64,000 nucleotides of DNA from Phycisphaera sp. GTDB taxonomy: Bacteria; Planctomycetota; Phycisphaerae; Phycisphaerales; Zrk34. The DNA is taken from positions 1 to 64,000 of the forward strand of contig WGMA01000010.1 in the NCBI GenBank assembly GCA_016125285.1, written 5' to 3'. Under the pieces are notes generated by a model, which had not been told where the DNA came from, ran no database searches, and saw nothing but the letters and a program-made list of their open reading frames with translations. The translations under genes and the position numbers were made by a program. Each line of letters starts with the position of its first letter. Positions within the stretch are counted from its first letter, which is position 1. Below, piece after piece: positions 40,841-49,039 of the stretch.

Positions 40841-41800
40841 TCAGCCGATCAGCACGTCGGCGATGCCGAGGCCGCCGAGGATCAGGCTGATGACGCCGTT
40901 GACGGTGAAGAACGCCATGGAGAACTTGCCGCGGCGGGCGGCGACGTGCTCGATCATCAGCAGGACGCCGACGATCGCGATGCCAATGGAGAACAGCGTG
41001 CCGAGCTGCGACGACATGCGGTAGGCGCCGATGAGTGCGACGAGCGCGCCGACGTGGGCGAACTTCGCGGCGACGAGCGCGCCGGTCGTACCGAGCTTCG
41101 AGGGCACCGAGTGCAGGCCGTCGCGTTGGTCGACGTCGATGTCCTGCATGGCGTAGATGATGTCGAACCCGGCGACCCAGAGCAGCACGAACCCGGCGAG
41201 GCACCACAGCACCGGGCCCGACGTGACGCTCGTCGGCTCGATGGCGAGACCGGCGGCGAGCGGGCTGATGGCCAGGGCCGCGCCGAGGAAGAAGTGGCAC
41301 AGCGCGGTGAAGCGCTTCATCAGGCCGTACGCCGCGAGCCAGGCGAGCACGGCGGGCGACAGCATGGCGGGCCACCAGTTGCCCCAATACCCGAACGCCG
41401 CCGCCCCACCGACGAGCCCCGCGCCGCAGACGATCATGCCGATCATCATGTCGCGCGGACGAACGCGCCCCGAGGGCAGCGCCCGCCCGGCAGTGCGCGG
41501 GTTGTGCTTGTCGATGTCGCGGTCGAGGTAGCGGTTGGCGAGCATCGCGAAGGTGCGGGCGAAGACCATGCAGACGACGATCAGGCCGAGCTTGGCCCAG
41601 CCCGGAAAGCCCGACGCGGCGAGGAAGGTCGCCAGCAGCGCGAACGGCATCGCGAACACCGAGTGCGACACCTTGATGTCGCCGGCCATCGCGGCGAGTC
41701 GCGCGGTCAAAGCGGGCGTGGCGCGCGGCGTGTCGGTGTCGGGCGTGGCCGGGTCACCGTCGTGTTGTGCGGGCGTCGCCGACGCCTCCGGGGATTCCAT
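40841..41800 (-). CDS. mqnP: UbiA-family prenyltransferase (MqnP-like)
   Basis: The 319-residue protein has about eight membrane helices. The first Asp-rich motif is ANRYLDRDIDKHNPRTAGRA and the second is YAMQDIDVDQRDGLHSVP. NPRTAGRALPSGRV is seen in the MqnP/UbiA group that prenylates hydroxynaphthoate or hydroxybenzoate derivatives. In this phylum menaquinone is generally made by the futalosine pathway, where MqnP works with UbiX- and UbiD-like enzymes, and a ubiX gene lies 1.8 kb away. The symbol is inferred from motif and context rather than proven. Confidence 0.75.
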   Translation of the reverse strand: MESPEASATPAQHDGDPATPDTDTPRATPALTARLAAMAGDIKVSHSVFAMPFALLATFLAASGFPGWAKLGLIVVCMVFARTFAMLANRYLDRDIDKHNPRTAGRALPSGRVRPRDMMIGMIVCGAGLVGGAAAFGYWGNWWPAMLSPAVLAWLAAYGLMKRFTALCHFFLGAALAISPLAAGLAIEPTSVTSGPVLWCLAGFVLLWVAGFDIIYAMQDIDVDQRDGLHSVPSKLGTTGALVAAKFAHVGALVALIGAYRMSSQLGTLFSIGIAIVGVLLMIEHVAARRGKFSMAFFTVNGVISLILGGLGIADVLIG

Positions 41801-41901
41801 GCGGGCATGATAGCGACTCGCGCCGGGTGGGCACGTCGGTTATGGATCGACCGCGGGGCCCACGGGGCGCGGTCCGTGACGTAAGCGCAACCTTTTCACA
41901 G

Positions 41902-41927
41902 GGGTGTGACATGAGGCTGTCACACCC
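41902..41927. other. Perfect hairpin in a gene-free stretch
   Basis: GGGTGTGACA (41902-41911) and TGTCACACCC (41918-41927) form a 10-bp stem with a 6-base loop. It is in the 360-base gap (41801-42160) upstream of the UbiA-like gene, which otherwise shows no gene or clear promoter to me. There is no T-run, so it is more like a protein-binding dyad or a 5' leader structure than a terminator. Confidence 0.6.
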
Positions 41928-42160
41928 GTTGCGGCGGCCGGGGATAGGATCGCGTGTGTGCTGAGAGCAGCACCCGCCGCGTTTCGGGCAGCGTCGAGCC
42001 GACGCTGGAAGAGAGCCCTTCCGGGCCGATGGGGGTCACGGAGAGCGACGCGGCCCCGCCGGCCGACCACCGGTCGGTGGGGCCGCGGTCTCCGCCGTCG
42101 CATCGCACAGGCGGTGACATCGCACACGGCGAGCACCGCGAACGGCAGAGATGCGGATAA

Positions 42161-42724
42161 ATGATTGAGGAACGGAAACGGGCGTCGCGCCACGGGCGTG
42201 GCGCGAAACGACATCGGGGGTCGACAGCCTTGAACATCCGCGTGGGACCATTCCGGTACCGCATCGAGCTCGTCGCAGGACGGATCGAGCATGACGGGAC
42301 GCTGTGGCTGGCGGTGACGGACCACGACCGCAGGCTGATCCGCGTGTCGGACAGCGTCGACGATGCCGACCGGTTGCGCGTGCTGATCGGCGAACTGATG
42401 GAGGCATGGTGGCGGTGTCAAGAGGCGGGCGAGGCGGATGACGGGACTGGCGGACTGATGGATGCGCTGGTGGAGGGCTTCGTCGATCTGCTGGATCAGC
42501 TGGCGCCGATGCTCAGCGGAAGCGCACGGATCGACGGGCTGGCGCAGGTCGTCGCGGCGCTTCGGCTAGCCGGCCCGGGCGGGACGGGCGTCCCCGCCGG
42601 TTGTCGATTACGGCTGCGGTGTGATGATGACGCAGACGGCGTGGGCAGCGATCGAACGGCCGCGGGGCTACCTCGACCGGGGCAGCGTCCCCGCCGCACA
42701 ACGGGGATCGCACAGTCGAAGTGA
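42161..42724 (+). CDS. Small protein resembling a zinc-peptidase-like family with a degenerate HExxH
   Basis: The 187-residue frame holds NIRVGPFRYRIELVAGRIEH, DGTLWLAVTDHDRRLIRVSD and DADRLRVLIGELMEAWW. In related small proteins the last segment usually reads as L-x-HE-x-x-HAW; here it is GELMEAWW, so both His residues are lost and the site should be dead. The N-terminal 20 residues are basic and may not be translated, since TTG at 42229 also follows a G-rich stretch. The last 60 codons are of low quality (Arg/Gly/Pro-rich). I regard it as a probable but poorly supported gene. Confidence 0.4.
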   Translation: MIEERKRASRHGRGAKRHRGSTALNIRVGPFRYRIELVAGRIEHDGTLWLAVTDHDRRLIRVSDSVDDADRLRVLIGELMEAWWRCQEAGEADDGTGGLMDALVEGFVDLLDQLAPMLSGSARIDGLAQVVAALRLAGPGGTGVPAGCRLRLRCDDDADGVGSDRTAAGLPRPGQRPRRTTGIAQSK

Positions 42725-43012
42725 CCAAGCACCGGGCGTCAAACCGGGACGTATGGCGCCGTCCCGGGGGCGATGTGCCCAGCGCGTTGGATGCAGAATG
42801 TTGGAAACCGGCAGTTGGTTGCCGGGCAACGATCCATCGTCATGCAACGGCGCGGGTGCGGCCGGGGGCGCGGCGGATTGCACATCGCGGCGCACGCACG
42901 CCGTGTCCGGCCGATAGCCGGGGTGGTCAGGTCGATACGCTGTGGTGGGAGTCGGTCGTGCCCAGCGTGGTCGTGCCCTACTACTTCATTGAACGGTGCA
43001 GCCCAGCGGCGA
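42725..43012. other. Gene-free stretch with one hairpin
   Basis: These 288 bases have open frames on both strands, none with a recognisable protein or ribosome binding site. A hairpin of CCGGGACG (42744-42751) with CGTCCCGG (42760-42767) is present. I see nothing else. Confidence 0.4.
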
Positions 43013-43339
43013 TCAGCCGGACTTCTTCTTGCTCGGTCGCTTGCCGGGGACCTTGGTCGTGCCGCTGTACTGACGGCGAGAACGCTTGCGACGCGGCGAG
43101 AACTCGGTCACCTTGCCCTCGGCGACGCGCTCCAGCACCATTCGCGCCACGGCGACCTCGACCTCCTTGGGCAGGATGCCGAGCACCGCGGCCTGAAGCA
43201 CCTCGTCCTGGTCGGCGAACCACATGTACAACCGACTCGCCATCTCGATCTGGCTCATGCCGTAGCGATCACACACATCGTCGATCGCCTGCTTGGCCTC
43301 GGGTGAGATAGCGATCTTGATAATGTCACGGTCAGACAT
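43013..43339 (-). CDS. Small basic protein with ribbon-helix-helix-like N-terminus, function unknown
   Basis: The start ATG at 43339 has GGGAGGAGG six bases upstream, a strong site. The 108-residue protein begins MSDRDIIKIAISPEAKQAID and continues with DVCDRYGMSQIEMASRLYMW, a beta-strand plus two helices as in Arc/MetJ-type DNA-binding proteins. The C-terminal 30 residues are very basic (SPRRKRSRRQYSG, KRPSKKKSG), which suits nucleic-acid binding. No partner toxin is seen beside it. A regulator role is inference. Confidence 0.6.
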   Translation of the reverse strand: MSDRDIIKIAISPEAKQAIDDVCDRYGMSQIEMASRLYMWFADQDEVLQAAVLGILPKEVEVAVARMVLERVAEGKVTEFSPRRKRSRRQYSGTTKVPGKRPSKKKSG

Positions 43340-43483
43340 CAAAGCCTCCTCCCCCCGAGACTCTTTGGGTCCAGCGAAGTTCCTGTCACCGTTGGTTACA
43401 ACAATCCAACGGTCCCTAATCTGTTGAAGTGCGGCGGGCGTCAGTTGCTCGCCACAGGTATTTTAAATGCTGTTATATAAGGT

Positions 43484-43511
43484 GATATAAGTTTGCACCA
43501 GTTGCAAGCAA
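43484..43511 (-). promoter_or_regulatory. Candidate sigma-70-type promoter
   Basis: On the minus strand TTGCTT (43511-43506) and TATATC (43489-43484) are separated by 16 bases. They lie in the AT-rich leader 145 bases upstream of the small basic protein gene. The region 43440-43560 is unusually AT-rich for this genome, which supports a promoter, but the match is not exact. Confidence 0.25.
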
Positions 43512-43564
43512 AATCCCTTGTTAGTCGTGGGTTATTTTCCCTATTTCGGCACGATCATTTGCAG

Positions 43565-44194
43565 TCACTCTGACTTGGCGTCATCCCGCTCGGCGCGGAA
43601 GTTCGCGGGGCTCTGCGTCCAGCGGGTGTGCAATTCATGAGGCACCCGCAGCAGGTCCAGCAGCCGGCCGGCTATAAAGTCCACCAGTTCTTCGATCGAA
43701 CGCGGCAACATGTAGTACCCCGGATTCGTTGGCGCGACGATCGCCCCGGCGAGCGTCACCTGTTCCATGTTGCGGATCTCGACAAGGCTCAGCGGCGTTT
43801 CGCGATGGGCCAACACCAGCGGCAGCCGTTCCTTGAGCGCAACGCTCGCGGCGCGGTGCAGCAGGTTGTCCGACAGCCCGTTGGCGATCGCCGCCAGCGA
43901 GTTGTTCGAGCAAGGCACGACGACCATGCCGTCGTGTCGGAATGAGCCCGACGCGATCGCCGCGCCCACGTCGCGGTAGTGATGCAGCGTGATGCCGTGG
44001 TCGGCGCGTCCCCCGGCCAGGGCGGCGAGGTCGACGCCCTCCATGCCCAGCTCGTCGTGCAGCAGGCGCTGACCGAGCGGACTGACCACCAGGTGCACCT
44101 CGACGTCGGCGGCCACGAGCAGCTCGATCACGCGCCGCGCGTACGCCGCGCCGCTCGCGCCGCTGATGCCAACCACGATCCGCTTGCGGGTCAT
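43565..44194 (-). CDS. ubiX: Flavin prenyltransferase UbiX
   Basis: The start at 44194 (MTRKRIVVGISGASGAAYAR) follows GGAGAGAAAGG; the frame extends to 44224 without support. The 209-residue protein has the flavin-phosphate loop GISGASGAAYA, VVPCSNNSLAAIANGLSDNL, ERLPLVLAHRETPLSLVEIR and PTNPGYYMLPRSIEELVDF, all UbiX signatures. UbiX makes prenylated FMN for UbiD-type decarboxylases; in futalosine menaquinone synthesis the partner is MqnL. No ubiD is in the window. The UbiA-like gene nearby may serve the same pathway. Confidence 0.92.
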   Translation of the reverse strand: MTRKRIVVGISGASGAAYARRVIELLVAADVEVHLVVSPLGQRLLHDELGMEGVDLAALAGGRADHGITLHHYRDVGAAIASGSFRHDGMVVVPCSNNSLAAIANGLSDNLLHRAASVALKERLPLVLAHRETPLSLVEIRNMEQVTLAGAIVAPTNPGYYMLPRSIEELVDFIAGRLLDLLRVPHELHTRWTQSPANFRAERDDAKSE

Positions 44195-44240
44195 CGCCTT
44201 TCTCTCCGTTCTGTCGGGGCACACATCAAGGTCCGCACGA

Positions 44241-44762
44241 TCAGCCGGCGACCTTCACGTGATACCCGGCCGCATTGAGCGCCTTGATCGCGGCGGCGGC
44301 GTTGAAGCTGCCCTTGATCGTGAAGCTCTCGGCGTTCTTCTCTGCGTCCGTGCCCTCGACGCCGTCGACGTCTTTCAGGGCGCTGTTCACGCCCTTGACG
44401 CACTTGCCGCAGCACAGGTGAGCGCCGGTGACCTTCAGGTCCGAGACCTTCTTGTCCGCCGCGCCGCTGTCATCTTTGATCTGGAGGTCAGCGTTGTCCG
44501 ACTTGCCGTGAAAACCGGCCGCGGCCAGTTCGTCCAGCGCCTTCTGCACACTCGCCTTGCTGCCGCTGATCGTCACCGACCCGGCGTCCTTGTCACAGGC
44601 GACCTTCGCGCCGTCAGCCTTCTGAACCGCCGCCGCCACACCCTTCGTGCACCCGCTGCAGCAAAGGTGCACGCCCGTCAACGTCACCTTCGCGTCCGAC
44701 GCCGCCAACACGCTCATGGTCATCGCCAGCGTCGCCACCACCACCATCATCCAGGTCTTCAT
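44241..44762 (-). CDS. Exported protein with two heavy-metal-associated (HMA) domains
   Basis: A signal peptide (MKTWMMVVVATLAMTMSVLA) starts at ATG 44762, which has GAGGAT upstream; ATG 44777 has no good site. Two HMA domains follow. The first has TLTGVHLCCSGCTKGVAAAV and the second KVTGAHLCCGKCVKGVNSAL. Each metal site is CCxxC rather than the usual MxCxxC of copper chaperones. Length is 173. Periplasmic location and two linked domains suggest metal (Cu, Zn or similar) binding outside the cytoplasm. No P-type ATPase gene is adjacent. Confidence 0.8.
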   Translation of the reverse strand: MKTWMMVVVATLAMTMSVLAASDAKVTLTGVHLCCSGCTKGVAAAVQKADGAKVACDKDAGSVTISGSKASVQKALDELAAAGFHGKSDNADLQIKDDSGAADKKVSDLKVTGAHLCCGKCVKGVNSALKDVDGVEGTDAEKNAESFTIKGSFNAAAAIKALNAAGYHVKVAG

Positions 44763-44854
44763 CGCGAGAATCCTCATTAAGGGGTACGTACCCGTTTGTT
44801 GATGCCACCAATCCGTTCGGGGTCACGGCGGGGAACACGTCGCCGCCGCGTGTA

Positions 44855-45694
44855 TTACGGCTCAACTGTCTGCGGGTTCGAGCAATCACCCGCCCCGCGT
44901 TCAAGTCCGGCCATTATAGCCGGCCCATACCATCGACGTCGGATCACCCAGAGCGTCACAATCACCGGCACGATCGCGACGCAGATCCACTGCGACGCCG
45001 TTAAACCCAATGATACGTCGGGGTTATCCGCCCGCACAAACTCCAGGCCGAACCGGACCACCGCGTACCCCACCGCCATCGCGCCGAATACCTCGCCGGG
45101 CACCACACGCCGACCGCCCCACCGCCAAAGCCCGGCCGCGAGCAGCGTCAACGCCGCGGCCTCGTAAAGCTGCACAGGGTGAACGGGCAACGACGTCGCG
45201 GCGTCGATGCCGATCAGGCCCTGCATCGCCTGCTGATGGTGCGCGAACGATCCCGCGGGGAACGACACGCCGCAGAACCACCCGTCGCCGCACGGCGTGC
45301 CCCAGCAGCAGCCCGCCAGGTAGCAGCCGACGCGCCCGATCGCGATACCCAGCGCCAGCGACGGCGCGATCACGTCGCCCATCCGCCCGAGCTTCAGCCT
45401 GTGCCAAACGCACCAGCCGATACCCGCCGCGACCGACACCAGCAGCGCGCCGAGCAGCACGCGCGACCCGCTGTCGTCGGCCGCGCCGGTCAGCGACTCG
45501 ACAATCACGCCGGTGACCCACGCGCCGACCAGCCCCGCAGCGACGACCAGCGGCGTCATGCAGTCGATATGCCACGGGGCGATGCCGTCACGCGGGGCGC
45601 GGCGGCGCGCCCACCACCATCCCACAACCAGCGCCGTGAGCATCATCACGCCGTACGACGGCAGCGGCGGGTTGTCCGTCAGATAGGGATGCAT
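44855..45694 (-). CDS. lgt: Prolipoprotein diacylglyceryl transferase Lgt
   Basis: The 279-residue membrane protein has about seven helices. LALGIAIGRVGCYLAGCCWG corresponds to the GRxGNFxNxE/GCCxG catalytic signature, HPVQLYEAAALTLLAAGLW to the H-P-x-x-LYEA motif, and RFGLEFVRADNPDV to the essential R-x-x-x-E-x-x-R region. The N-terminus contains PPLPSYGVMMLTALVVGWWW. These fit Lgt, which transfers diacylglycerol to the lipobox Cys of the many lipoproteins here. GVGCY replaces GNF in the canonical motif, a common variant in this phylum. Confidence 0.85.
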   Translation of the reverse strand: MHPYLTDNPPLPSYGVMMLTALVVGWWWARRRAPRDGIAPWHIDCMTPLVVAAGLVGAWVTGVIVESLTGAADDSGSRVLLGALLVSVAAGIGWCVWHRLKLGRMGDVIAPSLALGIAIGRVGCYLAGCCWGTPCGDGWFCGVSFPAGSFAHHQQAMQGLIGIDAATSLPVHPVQLYEAAALTLLAAGLWRWGGRRVVPGEVFGAMAVGYAVVRFGLEFVRADNPDVSLGLTASQWICVAIVPVIVTLWVIRRRWYGPAIMAGLERGAGDCSNPQTVEP

Positions 45695-45730
45695 GATTGA
45701 ATGAAGGCTTCAGCGGAAACGCGCGAAGCG

Positions 45731-46366
45731 TTACTCGATCGCCCACGAATACAGCTTGCGGAGCTTCTGGAGGCGGTCCTGATCGGTCACGCGTGTATAG
45801 GTCGTCTTGTCGCCGTACATCTCGGTGTTGTCGACGTTCGCCTCAACCGCGCGGCGCACGTCGTCCGAGGTCTTGACGCCCTTGAACGGCTCGAAGTCGT
45901 CGCCCTTCAGGCCCCACACCAGCAGCGTGTTGCGGTCATCGGACAGGTCGAACTTCGCGTGGAGGAAGAACCGCTTCTTCGCGTCGTCCTCGCTGAGCAC
46001 GGCCGCGGGGACCAGCGGGTGGAGCGTCAGAAAGCTGCGACCCTTGACCGCGGTGACCCATACCTTGTACTGCCCCTCCTCCTTGGTCTTCAACTCGTCG
46101 GGCGACGACTCGTCGACTTTCAGCACACGCAGCATGTGCGTGCGGGCGTCGTAGGGGATCATGACATAGATGTTGGATTCGTCGACGGTTCCGTCGTCCT
46201 TGCGCTCGAGCCAGACGCCCGAGAGCTTGTCGTTGGCCTTGCTCTGCTCGGGGTCACCGAGGGGGACGGGCAGGCACGCGGCAAGCGTCAGGATCAGCGC
46301 GGCGAGGGGGATGGCGATGATGGCGGGGATAAGGGTGCGACGGTCGGGGGCGGAACGAGCAAACAT
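45731..46366 (-). CDS. Lipoprotein, function unknown
   Basis: This 211-residue protein has a signal with lipobox LTLAAC (Cys near residue 31) and starts at ATG 46366, preceded by GGAGG. The body has KLSGVWLERKDDGTVDESNI, YVMIPYDARTHMLRVLKVDE and a helical end. It resembles other planctomycete lipocalin-like or calycin-like lipoproteins (GxW near the start of the mature part), but I cannot assign a family. It lies upstream of lgt on the same strand. Confidence 0.65.
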   Translation of the reverse strand: MFARSAPDRRTLIPAIIAIPLAALILTLAACLPVPLGDPEQSKANDKLSGVWLERKDDGTVDESNIYVMIPYDARTHMLRVLKVDESSPDELKTKEEGQYKVWVTAVKGRSFLTLHPLVPAAVLSEDDAKKRFFLHAKFDLSDDRNTLLVWGLKGDDFEPFKGVKTSDDVRRAVEANVDNTEMYGDKTTYTRVTDQDRLQKLRKLYSWAIE

Positions 46367-46570
46367 GGAAGACCTCCGTTAAGTTGCTCACGCCGACCGT
46401 CAGTATACCACACCCCGATTGCAATCGACACGTGAGGATCGAGTAATTATACTGCCGACGCCGCCGATTGAGGTCTGGAGGCCGGCTGGTTGTGGCACGC
46501 GGCCGAACCGACCGTAGACAGTAAGACCGTTACCCAACCAAAACCTGTGTTGTAACAGGAGACCACGCCC

Positions 46571-47101
46571 GTGAAACGCGCTTTGGTCCTTGGCGTCACC
46601 CTGCTATCGGTGTGGCTGCTGTGGTCCGGACACTACGTGCCGCTGATCATCAGCTTCGGCGTGTTGTCCTGCGCGTTCATCGTGCTGCTGGTGCGTCACA
46701 TGGGCATCCTCGACGAGGAGCTGATGCCCATGCACCTGGCCGTCCGGCCGCTGCGCTACGCGCCGTGGCTCTTCTGGCAGATCATCCTGGCAAACATCGA
46801 CGTCGCCAAGCGGATCCTCAACCCGAAGCTGCCGATCAGCCCGACGATCAAAGAGGTCTACGCCAGCCAGGTCACCGAGCTCGGCGAGGTGATCTACGCG
46901 AACTCGATCACGCTGACGCCGGGCACGATCTCGATCCGCATCCAGAACAGCAAGATCCTCGTGCACGCCATCGCGAAAGAAGGCATCGAGGACCTCAAGG
47001 GCGGTGAGATGGACCGGCGGTGCTGCTGGGTCGAGGGCTCGATCGACTCGCCCGACGCCGAGCCGCGGGGCGACGCCGGCAACGAAGGGAGCGCCGCCTG
47101 A
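46571..47101 (+). CDS. mrpE: Mrp/Mbh antiporter subunit MrpE (MnhE)
   Basis: GTG start with AGGAGA nine bases upstream. The 176-residue protein has three N-terminal helices (KRALVLGVTLLSVWLLWSGH, YVPLIISFGVLSCAFIVLLV) and then RYAPWLFWQIILANIDVAKR, ITLTPGTISIRIQNSKILVH and HAIAKEGIEDLKGGEMDRRC, which are MrpE landmarks. It is the first gene of the operon, and its stop overlaps the mrpF start (ATGA). It forms part of the cation-exporting or assembly unit. Confidence 0.9.
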   Translation: MKRALVLGVTLLSVWLLWSGHYVPLIISFGVLSCAFIVLLVRHMGILDEELMPMHLAVRPLRYAPWLFWQIILANIDVAKRILNPKLPISPTIKEVYASQVTELGEVIYANSITLTPGTISIRIQNSKILVHAIAKEGIEDLKGGEMDRRCCWVEGSIDSPDAEPRGDAGNEGSAA

Positions 47102-47394
47102 TGGACCTCAAGTACATCGTGCTGATGATCGCGATCGGCGTGACGATGGTGCTGGCGCTCGTGCGGGCGCTGCTGGGGCCGACGGTGTTCGACCGCATCC
47201 TGGCCGTCAACATGTTCAGCACGAAAACGGTGGTGCTGATCGCGGCGTTGGGCTTCATGACGGACCGCCCGGACTTTCTCGACCTGGCGTTGCTGTACGC
47301 GCTGGTGAACTTCATGGGCACGGTGGCGGTGCTGAAGTTCGTGCGTTACGGCAGTTTCGACCAGGCGACGGCCAACTGGGAAAACGAAGGATAG
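47101..47394 (+). CDS. mrpF: Mrp/Mbh antiporter subunit MrpF
   Basis: This 97-residue three-helix protein starts MDLKYIVLMIAIGVTMVLAL. RALLGPTVFDRILAVNMFST is the MrpF signature, with the buried Asp, and the end has LDLALLYALVNFMGTVAVLK. MrpF lies beside MrpE and G in the cation channel part of Mrp and Mbh complexes. It overlaps mrpE by one base (ATGA). Confidence 0.9.
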   Translation: MDLKYIVLMIAIGVTMVLALVRALLGPTVFDRILAVNMFSTKTVVLIAALGFMTDRPDFLDLALLYALVNFMGTVAVLKFVRYGSFDQATANWENEG

Positions 47395-47434
47395 TGACGC
47401 GCGGCGCAGCGTTTGCGGCGTGCTTGAGAACGAC

Positions 47435-47905
47435 ATGGAATACGTCATCGAAATCCTGACCTGGCTCTGCCTGCTGACCGGCGGGTTCTTCTGCATGGTC
47501 GGCGGGCTGGGGCTCATCCGCCTGCCGGATTTCTACAGCCGCACGCACGCCGGCGGCATCACCGACACGCTCGGCGCTGGCATGATCATCGTCGGGCTGA
47601 TGTTCCAGACATTCGTGCAGCCCCACGGCTGGCACTGGATGGCGTTCGTGAAGCTGTGGGGCATCCTGGCGTTCCTGTTCTTCACGTCGCCGACGGGCGG
47701 CCACGCGCTGGTCCGCGCGGCGTTCAGCCACGGGCTGCGCCCGCAACTCAGCGGCGAGGCGTTCGACGAGAGCCTGATGGAAGGCGAAAACTGCCCCGTG
47801 CCCGGCGGCTCGCTGAGCACCCTCGGCGACGCGGGCACCGCCGACGACCACGGCGCCGGCGCCGACCACGACGCCGATGACGAGGGAGGTGCAACATCGG
47901 CCTGA
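47435..47905 (+). CDS. mrpG: Mrp/Mbh antiporter subunit MrpG
   Basis: The start MEYVIEILTWLCLLTGGFFC (ATG 47435; GTG 47420 is an alternative) precedes GGLGLIRLPDFYSRTHAGGI and TDTLGAGMIIVGLMFQTF, the MrpG pattern with R-x-PDxYxRxHA. Three helices are seen. The C-terminal 40 residues are an Asp/His/Gly-rich tail (DHGAGADHDADDEGG) not usual for MrpG, which might bind metal or contact another subunit. Total about 156 residues. Confidence 0.88.
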   Translation: MEYVIEILTWLCLLTGGFFCMVGGLGLIRLPDFYSRTHAGGITDTLGAGMIIVGLMFQTFVQPHGWHWMAFVKLWGILAFLFFTSPTGGHALVRAAFSHGLRPQLSGEAFDESLMEGENCPVPGGSLSTLGDAGTADDHGAGADHDADDEGGATSA

Positions 47906-48534
47906 TCGACGTCATCATCCTGGCGCTGATGGTGCTGACGGCCGTCGCGATCATCCTGCTCCGCGACCTGTTCGCGGCGGTGATGCTTTGGGGCATCTTC
48001 AGCCTGCTGTCCGCGGGCCTGTTCGTCGTGATGGACGCCGTCGACGTGGCGTTCACCGAGGCCGCGGTCGGTGCGGGCATCTCCACCGTGCTGATGCTCG
48101 GCACGCTGACGCTGGTGCCCACGCGCGAGAAGGCGACGGACCGGCACTTCCAGCTGATGCCGCTGCTGATCTGCGTGCTGACCGGCGCGGCGCTGATCTA
48201 CGGCACCCTCGACATGCCCGCCTACGGCGAGGCCGACGCGCCGATCAACAAGCACGTGGCCAACTACTACATCCGCGAGTCGCCGCGCGAGTCGCTGATC
48301 CCCAACTTCGTGACCACCATCCTCGCCAGCTACCGCGGCTACGACACGTTCGGTGAGACGACCGTCGTGTTCACCGCGGGCATCGGCGTGATGCTGCTGC
48401 TGGGCGGCAAGGCGAAGCGACGCGGCGGGCCCAGCGCCGCCCCGCCGGTCAAGGCCGGCGCGGGTGACGACGACGATCACGGCGGCGCGATGGCGACCGC
48501 AGCGGCGAGCGCGTCGCGGGAGGACGCGTCGTGA
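47896..48534 (+). CDS. MbhD/MbhE-like subunit (DUF4040; equals C-terminus of MrpA), apparent AUC start
   Basis: The 212-residue protein has FTEAAVGAGISTVLMLGTLT with the conserved Glu, typical of DUF4040 (MbhD and the C-terminal part of MrpA), then an MbhE-like part with ANYYIRESPRESLIPNFVTT, ILASYRGYDTFGETTVVFTA and GIGVMLLLGGK. In other Mrp systems this region is fused to the large MrpA. The first in-frame ATG (47929) would cut into helix 1. A strong GGGAGGT (47884-47890) stands five bases before ATC at 47896, and reading from there restores GLIDVIILALMVLTAVAIIL. AUC is therefore the likely start codon. It overlaps mrpG. Confidence 0.75.
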   Translation: MGLIDVIILALMVLTAVAIILLRDLFAAVMLWGIFSLLSAGLFVVMDAVDVAFTEAAVGAGISTVLMLGTLTLVPTREKATDRHFQLMPLLICVLTGAALIYGTLDMPAYGEADAPINKHVANYYIRESPRESLIPNFVTTILASYRGYDTFGETTVVFTAGIGVMLLLGGKAKRRGGPSAAPPVKAGAGDDDDHGGAMATAAASASREDAS

Positions 48535-48956
48535 AGCACCACATCATCGTCCGCGTCATCTCGAAGTTCCTGATCCCGTTCATGTTCCTGTTCGCGCTGT
48601 ATGTGCAGTTCCACGGCGACTTCGGGCCCGGCGGCGGGTTCCAGGCCGGCGTGATCTTCGCGTCGGCGATCGCGCTCTACACGCTGGTGTGGGGCCTGGA
48701 CCGCGCCGAGCAGGCGTTCAAGCCGCGGCTCATCGAGATCCTCATCGCCACCGGCGTGATGATCTACGGCGGCACGGGCCTGCTGTGCCTGTTCGCCGGC
48801 GGCCATCTTCTCGAGTATCGCGCCCTCGTGGAGCCCGGCCATCCGCAGCACGGCGAGCACCTGGGCATCGGTCTGGTCGAGTTCGGCGTCGGCATCACCG
48901 TCACCGCCGTGCTGACCGGGATATTCTTCGCCTTCGTCAGACGCGGACGAACCTGA
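48531..48956 (+). CDS. mrpB: Mrp/Mbh antiporter subunit MrpB (MnhB)
   Basis: GTG start overlapping the previous stop (GTGA), with GGGAGGA upstream. The 141-residue protein has four helices, and HGDFGPGGGFQAGVIFASAI is the MrpB signature. The end has LGIGLVEFGVGITVTAVLTG with the conserved Glu. It belongs to the core membrane domain with MrpC. Confidence 0.92.
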   Translation: MKHHIIVRVISKFLIPFMFLFALYVQFHGDFGPGGGFQAGVIFASAIALYTLVWGLDRAEQAFKPRLIEILIATGVMIYGGTGLLCLFAGGHLLEYRALVEPGHPQHGEHLGIGLVEFGVGITVTAVLTGIFFAFVRRGRT

Positions 48957-49039
48957 CCGCGACGCAACGCCCCACCGTCACCGCCCCGAAGTGAGTAAAC
49001 CTGCCCCGCACCGCAACGAGTGAGTAACCGAGTACCGAG

